A stretch of 64,000 bases of DNA. Source: JACVRW01 sp963728495 (GTDB taxonomy: Bacteria > Actinomycetota > Thermoleophilia > Solirubrobacterales > Thermoleophilaceae). The stretch covers positions 62,001 through 126,000 of the forward strand of contig CAVSKI010000006.1 of NCBI GenBank assembly GCA_963728495.1. Reading direction: 5' to 3'. The notes below the pieces were generated by a model, which made no database searches, had not been told where the DNA came from, and worked only from the letters and a program-made list of their open reading frames with translations. Positions 35,214 to 43,404 of this stretch are shown piece after piece (the first letter of the stretch is position 1; each line of letters begins with the position of its first letter). A program made the position numbers and the translations under genes.

Positions 35214-36851
35214 CTATTCCCTCTCGGTTTCGAAGACTTCCTCGGCCGCGAACTCAGCTCGCAGGCGCTCGATCAGCTCGTCCTCGCCCAGCAGCGGCGG
35301 GGCATCGGTGTCACCGTGCTCGCGCAGCTCATAGGCCACGTTGAAGGCCTGCCCACTGAGGCCGCGCAGGGTGCGCTGAACCAGCTCCCGGTTGGCTTCG
35401 GCCTTCTTCTTCACAAAGGCCGCATCCGCTGGGAAGGCAACCACCAGACGGTCGCCGTCGAGTGCGAGCGGGCGGGCCGCCGCGAGCGCTGCACCGAGCA
35501 TCCCGTTCTCCTCGGTCACGGCCTCGGCCACCGCCGGCCAGATCGCTTGCAGCTGGTCGAGTTCGAGCGCGCCGACCGCCTGAGGAGCGCGCTCGGGCTC
35601 GGGCTCCACCGCCACCGCGGCGGAAGCGCCCGCACTCTGGACCGAGGGCCGGGGCGCGGCCACCGGTGATTCGCTCGGGAGCGCCGGTTCGGGGTCGCCG
35701 GCCAGTCGCGCCTCGAGTTGCTCGATGCGGAACATCAGCGCCTGCAGCGAGAGGTCGGCCTGGGGCTGGGTCGCCTTGAGCAGCGCCATCTCGAGCTGGA
35801 TGCGCGGCTCGGAACCGTCCTTGACCGCGGCGATCGCAGCGGCCAGGAAGTCGATAGTTCGCAGTATCTCGCCCTGAGAGAAGCGCTCGGCCTGGGCGGC
35901 CAGGCGGTCTGTGTGCTCGGCCGTGACCGAGAAGGAGTCCGGCACCGTGCCCAGCGTCTGAACCACGAACAGGTGACGCAGGTGGGCGGACAGGTCGCCC
36001 ATGAACCGCGTGAAGTCGCGGCCCGAGTCCGACAGGCGCTGCACGGCCAGCAGCGCGCCGCGCGGATCGTGCTCGGCCAGGGTCTCGGCCGTGTCGAGCA
36101 CGAGCCCGGCGTCGGCCACCCCGAGGATGTCCATCACGTCCTCGAGCTTTACCTGCGACCCCCCGTAGGTGACCAGCTGCTCGAGCGTGCCGAGCGCGTC
36201 GCGAAAGGAGCCGGTGGCGGCGCGAGCGAGCATGCCGACCGCGGGGTCGGGCAGCTCGATCCCCTCGTCGCCCGCCACCCGGCGCAGCACGCCGGCGATC
36301 TGCTCGAGTGAAGGACGCTGGAAGTCGAAGCGGTGGCAGCGATCGACGATCGTGGCCGGCACCTTGTGCGCCTCGGTGGTGGCGAGCACGAAGACCACGT
36401 GCGGCGGCGGCTCCTCCAGCGTCTTGAGGAACGCGTTCCAGGCCGAGGGCGAGAGCATGTGCGCCTCGTCGAGGATGTACACGCGGCTCCCGCCCTGCAT
36501 GGGCGCGAGCGCGACGTTCTCGCGCAGCTCGCGGATGTCGTCCACCGAGTTGTTGGAGGCCGCGTCCATCTCCACCACATCGAGCGAGGTGCCGGCGAGG
36601 ATCGCGCGCGAGTGCTCGGAACCGGGGTCGAAGTCGACCCGCGCGCCGCCTTCGGCGTTGAGCGCGCAGGCCAGGAGCTTGGCCATCGACGTCTTTCCGG
36701 TGCCGCGGGAGCCCACGAACAGGTAGGCGTGATGGACCTTGTCCAGCTCGATCGCGTTGCGCAACGTTCGGACGATGTGGTCCTGGCCCACCACCTGGTC
36801 GAAGGTCTTCGGGCGGTGGCGGCGGTAGAGCGAGAGCATCGGTCGCCCCAT
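35214..36851 (-). CDS. dnaX: DNA polymerase III tau/gamma subunit
   Basis: About 545 residues from ATG 36851 (MGRPMLSLYRRHRPKTFDQV). AAA+ clamp-loader subunit: Walker A GSRGTGKTSM, Walker B YILDEAH, ATTEAHKVPATI sensor region, then domain III (LSDSGRDFTRFMGDLSAHLR) and a Pro/Ala-rich tail. The zinc-module region between the Walker A helix and AASNNSVDDIRELR lacks the four Cys usual in DnaX (here NAEGGARVDFDPGSEHSRA). An alternative start is ATG 36839 (MLSLYRR), preceded by GGGG. The longer upstream extension is not conserved. Confidence 0.94.
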   Translation of the reverse strand: MGRPMLSLYRRHRPKTFDQVVGQDHIVRTLRNAIELDKVHHAYLFVGSRGTGKTSMAKLLACALNAEGGARVDFDPGSEHSRAILAGTSLDVVEMDAASNNSVDDIRELRENVALAPMQGGSRVYILDEAHMLSPSAWNAFLKTLEEPPPHVVFVLATTEAHKVPATIVDRCHRFDFQRPSLEQIAGVLRRVAGDEGIELPDPAVGMLARAATGSFRDALGTLEQLVTYGGSQVKLEDVMDILGVADAGLVLDTAETLAEHDPRGALLAVQRLSDSGRDFTRFMGDLSAHLRHLFVVQTLGTVPDSFSVTAEHTDRLAAQAERFSQGEILRTIDFLAAAIAAVKDGSEPRIQLEMALLKATQPQADLSLQALMFRIEQLEARLAGDPEPALPSESPVAAPRPSVQSAGASAAVAVEPEPERAPQAVGALELDQLQAIWPAVAEAVTEENGMLGAALAAARPLALDGDRLVVAFPADAAFVKKKAEANRELVQRTLRGLSGQAFNVAYELREHGDTDAPPLLGEDELIERLRAEFAAEEVFETERE

Positions 36852-36946
36852 GCTAGTACCGGCGGTGGCGGGTCGATCGGGAGGACGCCGGCTTCGCTCG
36901 GCGAACACAGTGTTTCCGCGTGCTGTGAGCGCAGCGCGCGGCCCGC

Positions 36947-38416
36947 ATGGCCTCAGATCAAGACACGAGCGAGCGGCCTTCGGGCCTCGGTCCTCAGACA
37001 GCGGCCGCGCGCGGTGGCGCCCAGAGCCCTCCCGTGCGCGAGCCCAAACCCGAGCCGGGTGAGATCAGCGCTCGCCGGCTCTCGCCCCCGGCTCCCCGAT
37101 CCGAGCCCAGACAAGGGATGCCCGCCCGCGAGCGCGTGTCGGCTCTGCTGGCGCTGGGCTCGGCCATAGGCGTGGTTGCGTTCATCGTCTCGTCGCTCAC
37201 CCCCGCCGGAGCACCCGGAGGGGAGACATTCGAGGCCGAGCCGTCGACCCGGGCGGTGGCGCCGGGCGGCCGGATCGTCCTGACAGGCTCCGACGCTCCC
37301 GGCTCCACCGAGCTGATGCTCGAAACCCGCGCCAAGGGCGGGAGCTGGCGGGTGGCGGGGCGCGGCGAATCCGACGACGGCGGAGAGTTTCGGCTCGAGG
37401 GCCGCGTGGTCGGGCGTCCAGGGCCGGTGGCGATCCGCGCTCGTGCTCCCGGCGTGGCGGTGGCTGCGCCGGTGCGCGTAACCGTGCGCCCGCTCCGCCT
37501 GGCCTCGGTGGGCGACATCAACCTCGGCGACGTTCCTGGCGACGCCATCGCGGCGAACGGGCCGAGCTGGCCGTGGGAGAGTGCCGGCCGGTGGCTTCGC
37601 GACGCCGACATCGCCTTCGGCAACCTGGAGAGCGCAGTGTCCGAGCGGGGCACGCCCTTCCCGAAGCAGTTCACCTTCCGGGGCACTCCGGCGGCGCTGG
37701 CCGGCCTTCGCCGCCACTCCGGAATGGACGTTCTCAACCTGGCCAACAACCACGTGGGCGACTATGGCCCCGAGGCCATGCTCGACACCGTGCGCGGTGT
37801 TGAGGGCCTGGGGATGAAGGCGGTCGGAGCCGGGCCCCAGCTGCGCCGGGCGCTCTCTCCCCAAGTGATCGAGCGGCTCGGCCTGCGCGTGGGCTTCGTC
37901 GGCTTCTCGAACATCGCCCCGGTGGAGTTCGCGGCTTCCGAGAGCGGGCCCGGCACCGCTTGGGCCACGCCCGAGGCGGTCGCGTCAGCCGTACAGGCCG
38001 CGCGGCGCAGCGCGGACATCGTGGTGGCAACCTTCCACTGGGGCATCGAGAAGCAGACGCTGGAGAGCGCGGACCAGCGTGCGCTCGCCGATGTGGCGGT
38101 GGCCGCGGGGGCCCAGCTCGTGATCGGGGCCCATCCGCACACCCTTCAGCCGGTGCGCCGCCAGGGCGCGTCGCTGGTGGCCTACTCGCTCGGCAACTTC
38201 GTGTTCGGCGCCCAGTCGACCGACACCTCCACCACCGGGATTCTCGAGGTCGACCTGACCGCGGAGGGAGCAACGGCCGCGCGCTGGCGCGCCGGCCAGA
38301 TCTCGGGCGGCCGCCCGCTGCTCGAGGAAACGCAGCCTCGCCCCCTTCCGCTACGAGATGATCTGACGATGGATACCGGCGTGAGCCTGTACGGCCCGCC
38401 GGAACTGGTGCCCTAG
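36947..38416 (+). CDS. CapA-family (poly-gamma-glutamate capsule / metallophosphatase-like) membrane protein
   Basis: 489 residues. A ~65-residue disordered N-terminus, one membrane segment (VSALLALGSAIGVVAFIVSS), a beta-sandwich-like region (residues ~90-180) and a CapA domain with GDINLGDVPGD, NLESAVSERG, NLANNHVGDYGPEAM, FHWGIEK and GAHPHTLQPV. Member of the calcineurin-like CapA fold; in Gram-positives involved in polyglutamate export, but no other pgs/cap gene is nearby, so the substrate is uncertain. Its stop overlaps the next gene end by 4 bases (convergent). Confidence 0.88.
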   Translation: MASDQDTSERPSGLGPQTAAARGGAQSPPVREPKPEPGEISARRLSPPAPRSEPRQGMPARERVSALLALGSAIGVVAFIVSSLTPAGAPGGETFEAEPSTRAVAPGGRIVLTGSDAPGSTELMLETRAKGGSWRVAGRGESDDGGEFRLEGRVVGRPGPVAIRARAPGVAVAAPVRVTVRPLRLASVGDINLGDVPGDAIAANGPSWPWESAGRWLRDADIAFGNLESAVSERGTPFPKQFTFRGTPAALAGLRRHSGMDVLNLANNHVGDYGPEAMLDTVRGVEGLGMKAVGAGPQLRRALSPQVIERLGLRVGFVGFSNIAPVEFAASESGPGTAWATPEAVASAVQAARRSADIVVATFHWGIEKQTLESADQRALADVAVAAGAQLVIGAHPHTLQPVRRQGASLVAYSLGNFVFGAQSTDTSTTGILEVDLTAEGATAARWRAGQISGGRPLLEETQPRPLPLRDDLTMDTGVSLYGPPELVP

Positions 38417-38964
38417 CTCGAGCCTCGCGATCCGGTGCTCTTGGCCGTCGACCGCCGCGCGCGCGGCTTGGACGCCGCCGCGCCTGAACGCGACTTGGCG
38501 GTCGAGGCGCCCGTGCGCGACTTGGAGGCAGCGGTGCGCGTGCGCGGCTTGGACGCCGTGGCGGCGGTGCGGGGCTTGGAGGCAGCCGTGCCGCTGCGCG
38601 ACTTCGCCGCCGAGGCGCTCGTGCGCTTGGCCGATCCGCTCCTCGCGCCGCTCCCGCTGCTCGTGCCGGACTTCGCGCGCGTGCGCGCCGCCTTGCGAGC
38701 CGACGCCGAGCGGCTGGCGGCGTTCTGCTTGCGGGTTCGAGCGGCCTTGCGCGCGGCCGTCTGGCGATCGCCGCTGTCCGCGTGGCCCCTCAGCTCCTTG
38801 ACGACCCCGTCGAGGCCCTCGATCGCATCGCGCAGCTCCTTGGGCGCCTGCTTGCCTCCGGACACGTGAGCCGGCAGCTTGGAGAGGTCTTTGGCAACGC
38901 TCTTCCGGACCCCGTTATCACGCATCTTGCTGTACAGCTTCTTGTCCTGCTTGGTCTTAGCCAT
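38413..38964 (-). CDS. Histone H1-like Lys/Arg/Ala-rich nucleoid protein
   Basis: 183 residues. The N-terminal ~60 residues (MAKTKQDKKLYSKMRDNGV, RKSVAKDLSKL) look like the conserved helical region of a small actinobacterial DUF family, followed by over 100 residues of low-complexity Arg/Lys/Ser/Ala with repeated AASKPRTxx units. The tail resembles the H1/AlgP-type DNA-compacting domains. Probably binds DNA non-specifically. The repetitive tail length may vary between strains. Confidence 0.78.
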   Translation of the reverse strand: MAKTKQDKKLYSKMRDNGVRKSVAKDLSKLPAHVSGGKQAPKELRDAIEGLDGVVKELRGHADSGDRQTAARKAARTRKQNAASRSASARKAARTRAKSGTSSGSGARSGSAKRTSASAAKSRSGTAASKPRTAATASKPRTRTAASKSRTGASTAKSRSGAAASKPRARRSTAKSTGSRGSS

Positions 38965-38985
38965 GCCACATGCTTACCAGTTCCG

Positions 38986-41286
38986 TCAGTTGAGCAGGTC
39001 CAGTGCCGCCCCCACGATCGTCTCCGCGTCGATCTGATGGTCCTCGTAGACCTCCGCCAGGTCGCCTGACTGACCGAAGCGGGTCACCCCCAGCGGAGTG
39101 AGCGGCGTGGCGTTGACGGCGGCCAGGAACGCGAGCGCGTGGGGGTCGCCATCGAGCACGGTCACGATCGGCGCGGCCCGATCGGGTGGGAACAGCTCGC
39201 CCAGGATGTCGTCGGGATGCTCACCGAGTCCGGCACGAGCGCGCAGCGCGCGAAACAGCAGATCGGCACTTGTGAGGCAGATCGCGTCGACCTCGTCGCC
39301 CAGCACCTCCGCCGCCGCCAGGACCTCCGGGATCACCGCGCCCATGCCCACGAGCGTCACCCGCGGCCGGCTGGAAGCGCGGCGCATTGCGTACCCGCCC
39401 GCCAGCACGAGCTCGCGATCGGCCTCGCCGCGAAGCGCCTGGTCGATCGGACGCGTCGAGAGCCGGAAATAGGCCGACTCGCCATCGGGCCGGCCCAGCC
39501 GCGACAGCGCGTGCAGCAGCGTCCATTCGAGGTCCTGGCCGAAGGCGGGCTCCCACGCTGTGCAGCCCGGCTGGGCGATGCCGATGGAGGGAGTGACGAT
39601 CGACTGGTGGGCGCCGCCCTCGGGCGCCAGCGACACACCACTCGGCGTGCCGACGAGGATCGACTGCCCGCCGGCGTACATCCCGAACGACCATGGCTCG
39701 AGCGCGCGCCCGACGAAGGGGTCGTAGATCGTCCCGATCGGCAGCAGCGGCTGGCCGTAGCGGCTCCAGGTGGCGCCCAGCTCGCTCAGCAGCCCCACCA
39801 GGTTGGTCTCCGCGATCCCCAGCTCGATGTGGTGGCCGCGCGTGGACTCGTGCCAGTGCACGAGTGTCTGGGGATCGTCCTTGAACCAGTCGCGCCGCTC
39901 GCCGACCGACCAGATCTCACCCTTGTTGATCCAGCCGCCCAGGTTGGTCGAGCTGGCCACGTCCGGGCTGACCGTGACCACCCGCTCGGCCACCTCGGGG
40001 GCGTCGTGCACGAGGTCGACGAAGAAGCGCCCGAAGGCCTGCTGGGTCGATCCGGCACCACGGTGCTTTCGGCCCAGCACCGCCGGCACCGGCGGCGGAG
40101 ACAGCGGCTCCGGTTCGTCCCGCGCCAGCGCCGTTGCCGCGGCGGCGCAGAGCTCGGCTTCGCGGCCGGCCGGGTCGAACGCGGCCCACGGATCGTCGGC
40201 GTTGGCGTCGAGCGCCTGGGCCAGCTCGAGCATCTGGTCGCGGGTCAGCAGCGCGGAGTGATTCTCGGGATGGCCCTCGACCGGCAGAGACCAACCCTTG
40301 ATCGTGTAGGCAAACACCACCGTCGGGCGGTCGGAGTCGACGGCGCGGTAGGCCTCGATCAGCTTGGCCGGATCGTGACCGCCGAGGTCGCGCAGGGCCG
40401 CGCGCAGCTCCGAGTCGCCGAGCTTCCTGACCAGCCCGCGAAGGTCTCGCCGTCCCCCGGGCAAGCGCTCCCGAAGCTCGGTGGGCTGCGCGCGCAGCAG
40501 CCGCTGGTACTCCTCATTGGGCATCTCATCGATGCGCGTGCGCAGTTCCGGCCCGCCGGCACGCTCGAACAGTGCTTCGAGCCGGGAGCCGTACTTGACC
40601 GAGATCGTCTGCCATCCCGCCGCCTCGAACATGTTGGCCCATCGCCCGAAGGCGATGTCGGGCACCACGCGGTCGAGCGACTGGCGGTTGAGGTCGACCA
40701 CCCACAGCACCTCGCCCAGCTTGGCGACGCTGGGGTCCGCGATCGCCTCCCAAACCGCACCCTCGTCGAGCTCGGCGTCGCCCACCAGGGCGATCTGACG
40801 GCCCATCGGCGGGGCCTCCAGACGGTGGGTCTCGAGATAGCGTCGGGCCATGGCGCCCCAGATCGGCGCGGTGGCGCCGATTCCCACCGAGCCGGTGGAG
40901 TAGTCGACAGGGTCGGGGTCCTTGGTCCGGCTCGGGTAGCTCTGAAGCCCGCCGAAGGCGCGCAGCGTCTCGAGGTAGGGCCGGTCGAGGCGGCCGAGCA
41001 GGTAGTTGATGGCATGCAGCGCCGGCGAGGCGTGGGGTTTCACCGATACACGGTCCTCGGCGCGCAGCTCGGAGAACCAGAGCGCGCACATCAGGCTCAC
41101 CATCGACGCGCTCGAGGCCTGGTGGCCGCCCACCTTCACACCACTGCGGTTCTCGCGCACACGGTTGGCGTGGTGCACGATCGCGCTCGCCAGCCACAGC
41201 ACGCGCCGCTCGATCGACCTCAGCGTGTCGAGGTCAGGCGTTGCGGGCTGCTGCGACGGCGAGGTGGCGGTCGTTGAACCACTCAT
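38986..41286 (-). CDS. AceE-type / transketolase-like thiamine-diphosphate enzyme
   Basis: About 766 residues from ATG 41286 (MSGSTTATSP). N-terminal VGGHQASSASMVSLMCALWF and the ThDP motif GDAELDEGAVWEAI, plus GGHDPAKLIEAYRA and PTVVFAYTIKG, match the homodimeric pyruvate dehydrogenase E1 (AceE) pattern rather than classical transketolase; the central pyrimidine-binding domain has HHIELGIAETNLVGLLSELG. It is shorter than AceE (about 890). No E2/E3 gene is near, so the 2-oxo acid is unknown. A longer frame reaching 41409 runs into the SRP RNA gene and is not protein. Confidence 0.86.
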   Translation of the reverse strand: MSGSTTATSPSQQPATPDLDTLRSIERRVLWLASAIVHHANRVRENRSGVKVGGHQASSASMVSLMCALWFSELRAEDRVSVKPHASPALHAINYLLGRLDRPYLETLRAFGGLQSYPSRTKDPDPVDYSTGSVGIGATAPIWGAMARRYLETHRLEAPPMGRQIALVGDAELDEGAVWEAIADPSVAKLGEVLWVVDLNRQSLDRVVPDIAFGRWANMFEAAGWQTISVKYGSRLEALFERAGGPELRTRIDEMPNEEYQRLLRAQPTELRERLPGGRRDLRGLVRKLGDSELRAALRDLGGHDPAKLIEAYRAVDSDRPTVVFAYTIKGWSLPVEGHPENHSALLTRDQMLELAQALDANADDPWAAFDPAGREAELCAAAATALARDEPEPLSPPPVPAVLGRKHRGAGSTQQAFGRFFVDLVHDAPEVAERVVTVSPDVASSTNLGGWINKGEIWSVGERRDWFKDDPQTLVHWHESTRGHHIELGIAETNLVGLLSELGATWSRYGQPLLPIGTIYDPFVGRALEPWSFGMYAGGQSILVGTPSGVSLAPEGGAHQSIVTPSIGIAQPGCTAWEPAFGQDLEWTLLHALSRLGRPDGESAYFRLSTRPIDQALRGEADRELVLAGGYAMRRASSRPRVTLVGMGAVIPEVLAAAEVLGDEVDAICLTSADLLFRALRARAGLGEHPDDILGELFPPDRAAPIVTVLDGDPHALAFLAAVNATPLTPLGVTRFGQSGDLAEVYEDHQIDAETIVGAALDLLN

Positions 41287-41386
41287 GTGTGCCGATCTTC
41301 CCATCCCTCCGGCCATGGGTGGGAAAGCGGACCGTGCACCCGTCCTCGAAGCTGGTCCTCGGGCGTGCCCGCCGATCTTCGGCTCC

Positions 41387-41482
41387 GGCCAGGCTGATCC
41401 GCGGCGCACGAGCGGTATCGCTTAAGGCTGCTTCCTCCCGGATCTGACCTGATTCGCAAGCGCTCGCCGCGCGGGACCCGGC
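41387..41482 (-). ncRNA. ffs: Signal recognition particle 4.5S-type RNA
   Basis: On the minus strand the apical signature CAGGTCAGATCCGGGAGGAA-GCAGCC is present. It is enclosed by nested pairings: CGCTT/AAGCG, GAGCG/CGCTC, GCGGC/GCCGC and outer GGCC/GGCC near positions 41482 and 41387. This is the small bacterial SRP RNA that binds Ffh and its GNRA-like tetraloop (GGAA). It lies between the AceE-like gene and ridA, within reach of dnaX as in many actinobacteria. Ends are set from the outer pairing and may be off by a few bases. The rest of 41287-41635 has no other gene. Confidence 0.88.
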
Positions 41483-41635
41483 CATCGACGCCTCTGTCCG
41501 GCGTACTGACCCCGAGAGCCGAAGCCCCTAAGACGGGAATTCAGCCCCACTAGAGCGGATTGTGGGTGACAGGGCACCGCTACCTCCCCGCCTAGCACGG
41601 TCCTGGACACAGCATAGACGGATAACGTCCGGTTC

Positions 41636-42610
41636 ATGCCCGACCGCACCGCAGTCTCCACCGACCACGCCCCGGCCGCAATCGGCCCGTACTCGCAGGC
41701 GATCCGCACCGGGGAGCTGCTGTTCTGCTCCGGGCAGATTCCGCTCGACCCCTCCACCGGAGAGATCGTCAAGGAAGACGTGGTGGGCCAGGCGCGCCGC
41801 TGTCTCGAGAACCTCACCGCCGTCTGCGAGGCGGCCGGCGCCTCGCTGGGCGACGCCGTGCGCTGCACGGTCTACCTGACTGACATGGGCGACTTCGCCC
41901 GCGTGAACGAGGTCTACGGCGAGTTCTTCGAGGGCAGCGACCCGCCGGCGCGGGTGGCCGTGGCGGCCGCGGCACTACCCAAGGGCGCCGACGTGGAGAT
42001 CGACGCGATCGTCGCTGCTCTAGACGGCGGGCGGAGGCATCGCCTCCACCGCCTTGCCCAGCGCGCGAATCTGGAAGGCGCGGAAGATGTCGTTCACTCC
42101 GTGGAACAGTGCCCAGATACCGGCGAACACCAGCAGCACGTAGGCCTTGTCGATGAAGAACTGGCCGCCGGTCCAGAAGGCCAGCACGACCAGCGCGACA
42201 CCCGAGATCAGGCCGAACCACCAGAACTCGTTCATCCCGCGCTCGCCGAAGGCCTGGATGATCCAGAAGATCCCGACGATCAGGAAGAGGAAGCCGAGAA
42301 TATCGGCGATTCCCGCGAAGGTGTCCTCGGGGCTGATCAGCGAGACGATCCCGGCCACAACCAGAAGTACGCCGAAGAAGACGAGCACCCAGCGAACCAC
42401 GCCGCCCACCATTCCTGCGATTGCCAGCTGCTGGACGCCCGACATCAGGAACATCAGCCCGATCAAGACGCCGACGGTGGAGATCGAGGCTTGGTCGAAC
42501 TGCAGGATGACCAGAGCGATCACGATCCAGAAGAAGCCGAGCACCAGCCACAGCCACCAGAACTTGCTCAGGCCGATGCCCACTTCCCTCAGTTCATTTC
42601 CCTGCGCTGA
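41636..42610 (+). CDS. RidA-family protein whose frame runs on past the domain end
   Basis: The first ~130 residues are a full RidA/YER057c domain (GPYSQAIRTGELLFCSGQIP, RCTVYLTDMGDFARVNEVYG, PPARVAVAAAALPKGADVEI) that hydrolyses reactive enamine/imine intermediates. Family members end near ...EIDAIVAAL, about 42020, but here no stop follows and the open frame continues to 42610 across the antisense of the next gene, with acidic, Gln/His-rich sequence typical of a shadow frame. The real protein probably ends near 42022 (a CTAG overlaps the frame +1), implying a frameshift or lost stop. Confidence 0.7.
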   Translation: MPDRTAVSTDHAPAAIGPYSQAIRTGELLFCSGQIPLDPSTGEIVKEDVVGQARRCLENLTAVCEAAGASLGDAVRCTVYLTDMGDFARVNEVYGEFFEGSDPPARVAVAAAALPKGADVEIDAIVAALDGGRRHRLHRLAQRANLEGAEDVVHSVEQCPDTGEHQQHVGLVDEELAAGPEGQHDQRDTRDQAEPPELVHPALAEGLDDPEDPDDQEEEAENIGDSREGVLGADQRDDPGHNQKYAEEDEHPANHAAHHSCDCQLLDARHQEHQPDQDADGGDRGLVELQDDQSDHDPEEAEHQPQPPELAQADAHFPQFISLR

Positions 42611-42619
42611 AGCGTCCAT
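42020..42619 (-). CDS. HdeD/DUF308-family membrane protein
   Basis: 199 residues, about six membrane helices in three pairs (WLWLVLGFFWIVIALVILQF, VGVLIGLMFLMSGVQQLAIA, LVFFGVLLVVAGIVSLIS, LGFLFLIVGIFWIIQAFG, FFGLISGVALVVLAFWTG, VLLVFAGIWALFHGV). This is the HdeD-like acid-resistance/DUF308 fold. Start ATG 42619. It is convergent with RidA and its 3' end overlaps the RidA domain end. No defined function. Confidence 0.82.
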   Translation of the reverse strand: MDASAQGNELREVGIGLSKFWWLWLVLGFFWIVIALVILQFDQASISTVGVLIGLMFLMSGVQQLAIAGMVGGVVRWVLVFFGVLLVVAGIVSLISPEDTFAGIADILGFLFLIVGIFWIIQAFGERGMNEFWWFGLISGVALVVLAFWTGGQFFIDKAYVLLVFAGIWALFHGVNDIFRAFQIRALGKAVEAMPPPAV

Positions 42620-42668
42620 GGCCGGTCCATTCGCCCTCTCGGGCTGAACGCCTGCGTCGTCGCGATGA

Positions 42669-43355
42669 TCAGTCAAGCGGGCGCAGATCGGGCACGCCGC
42701 CTGTCCAGACCTCGTCGGGCGCGGGCGGCGGGTAGGTCCTGACGGCGTCGCGATCGTCGGCGCCGGCACGCCGCATGTGGCGATACCAGCGCCCGTAGAG
42801 CGGCGCGGCCAGCACCGTGAGCGCGGTGAGCAGCGCCGAGCCGACCAGCAGCGAAAGGTGCGTAACCAGCGGACCCGTGTCGCCGGCCGACCAGGCCGCA
42901 AGGCCCGCGAAGCCAACCCCCAGCGCCATCCCCGTGTAGTAGTCGAGCGGGAAGCGCCAGATCCACGGGACCTCGAACCACCAGACGTTCCCGCGCTGAA
43001 AGCGCGCGACGGTGTACGCCGGGTTGAGCACGAACCAGATGTAGTCCCAGATCACGGCGAGGGCGAAGTAGGTGCCGACCACGAGGAGCTCACCGGAGAG
43101 CGTCCACTCGACTCCGGACACGAACGGCAGGTGCAGCAGCAGCATCGGAATCGTGAAGGCGAACACGTGATAGCCGGTCAGCGGCCGTCCTCCCATGACG
43201 AACCCGAACAGCCGTCCGAAGCGCCCGCGCTTGAACCACCAGGTCGGCAGCCGCTCGGCCCAGCCGTTCCCACCCTCGATCTCGATCTCGATGCCCGCCA
43301 GGCCGAACGCATAGACCCAGAGAAGGAGCGTGCGGCCGATGTCGAGGTCGTCCAT
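42669..43355 (-). CDS. Multi-pass membrane protein of unknown family
   Basis: 228 residues with about five membrane helices (LLLWVYAFGLAGIEIEIEGG; GYHVFAFTIPMLLLHLPFVS; LVVGTYFALAVIWDYIWFVL; YYTGMALGVGFAGLAAWSA; LVGSALLTALTVLAAPLYG) and a C-terminal cytosolic tail. It shows repeated Trp and aromatic residues at the membrane edges. No catalytic motif seen and I do not recognise the family. It lies between the HdeD-like gene and the hydrolase. Confidence 0.7.
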   Translation of the reverse strand: MDDLDIGRTLLLWVYAFGLAGIEIEIEGGNGWAERLPTWWFKRGRFGRLFGFVMGGRPLTGYHVFAFTIPMLLLHLPFVSGVEWTLSGELLVVGTYFALAVIWDYIWFVLNPAYTVARFQRGNVWWFEVPWIWRFPLDYYTGMALGVGFAGLAAWSAGDTGPLVTHLSLLVGSALLTALTVLAAPLYGRWYRHMRRAGADDRDAVRTYPPPAPDEVWTGGVPDLRPLD

Positions 43356-43404
43356 GACCAGGGTTTCGCGCCCGCTGGGGCTTTGACCTGCTTGCCGCTC
43401 GGGC

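Noticed and set aside
36852..36908. Extended DnaX start at 36908
   Set aside because: Residues upstream of MGRPMLSLYRR are not like DnaX and have no ribosome site.
38440..38720. DNA tandem repeat or CRISPR-like structure
   Set aside because: It encodes the Ala/Ser/Lys/Arg tail of an H1-like protein and varies in unit length.
39139..41277. 712-residue plus-strand open frame
   Set aside because: Antisense of the AceE-like gene, which has strong family motifs; the frame has shadow composition.
38986..41409. Longer AceE-like start at 41409
   Set aside because: The extra N-terminal residues lie partly inside the SRP RNA and match nothing in the enzyme family; ATG 41286 is preferred.
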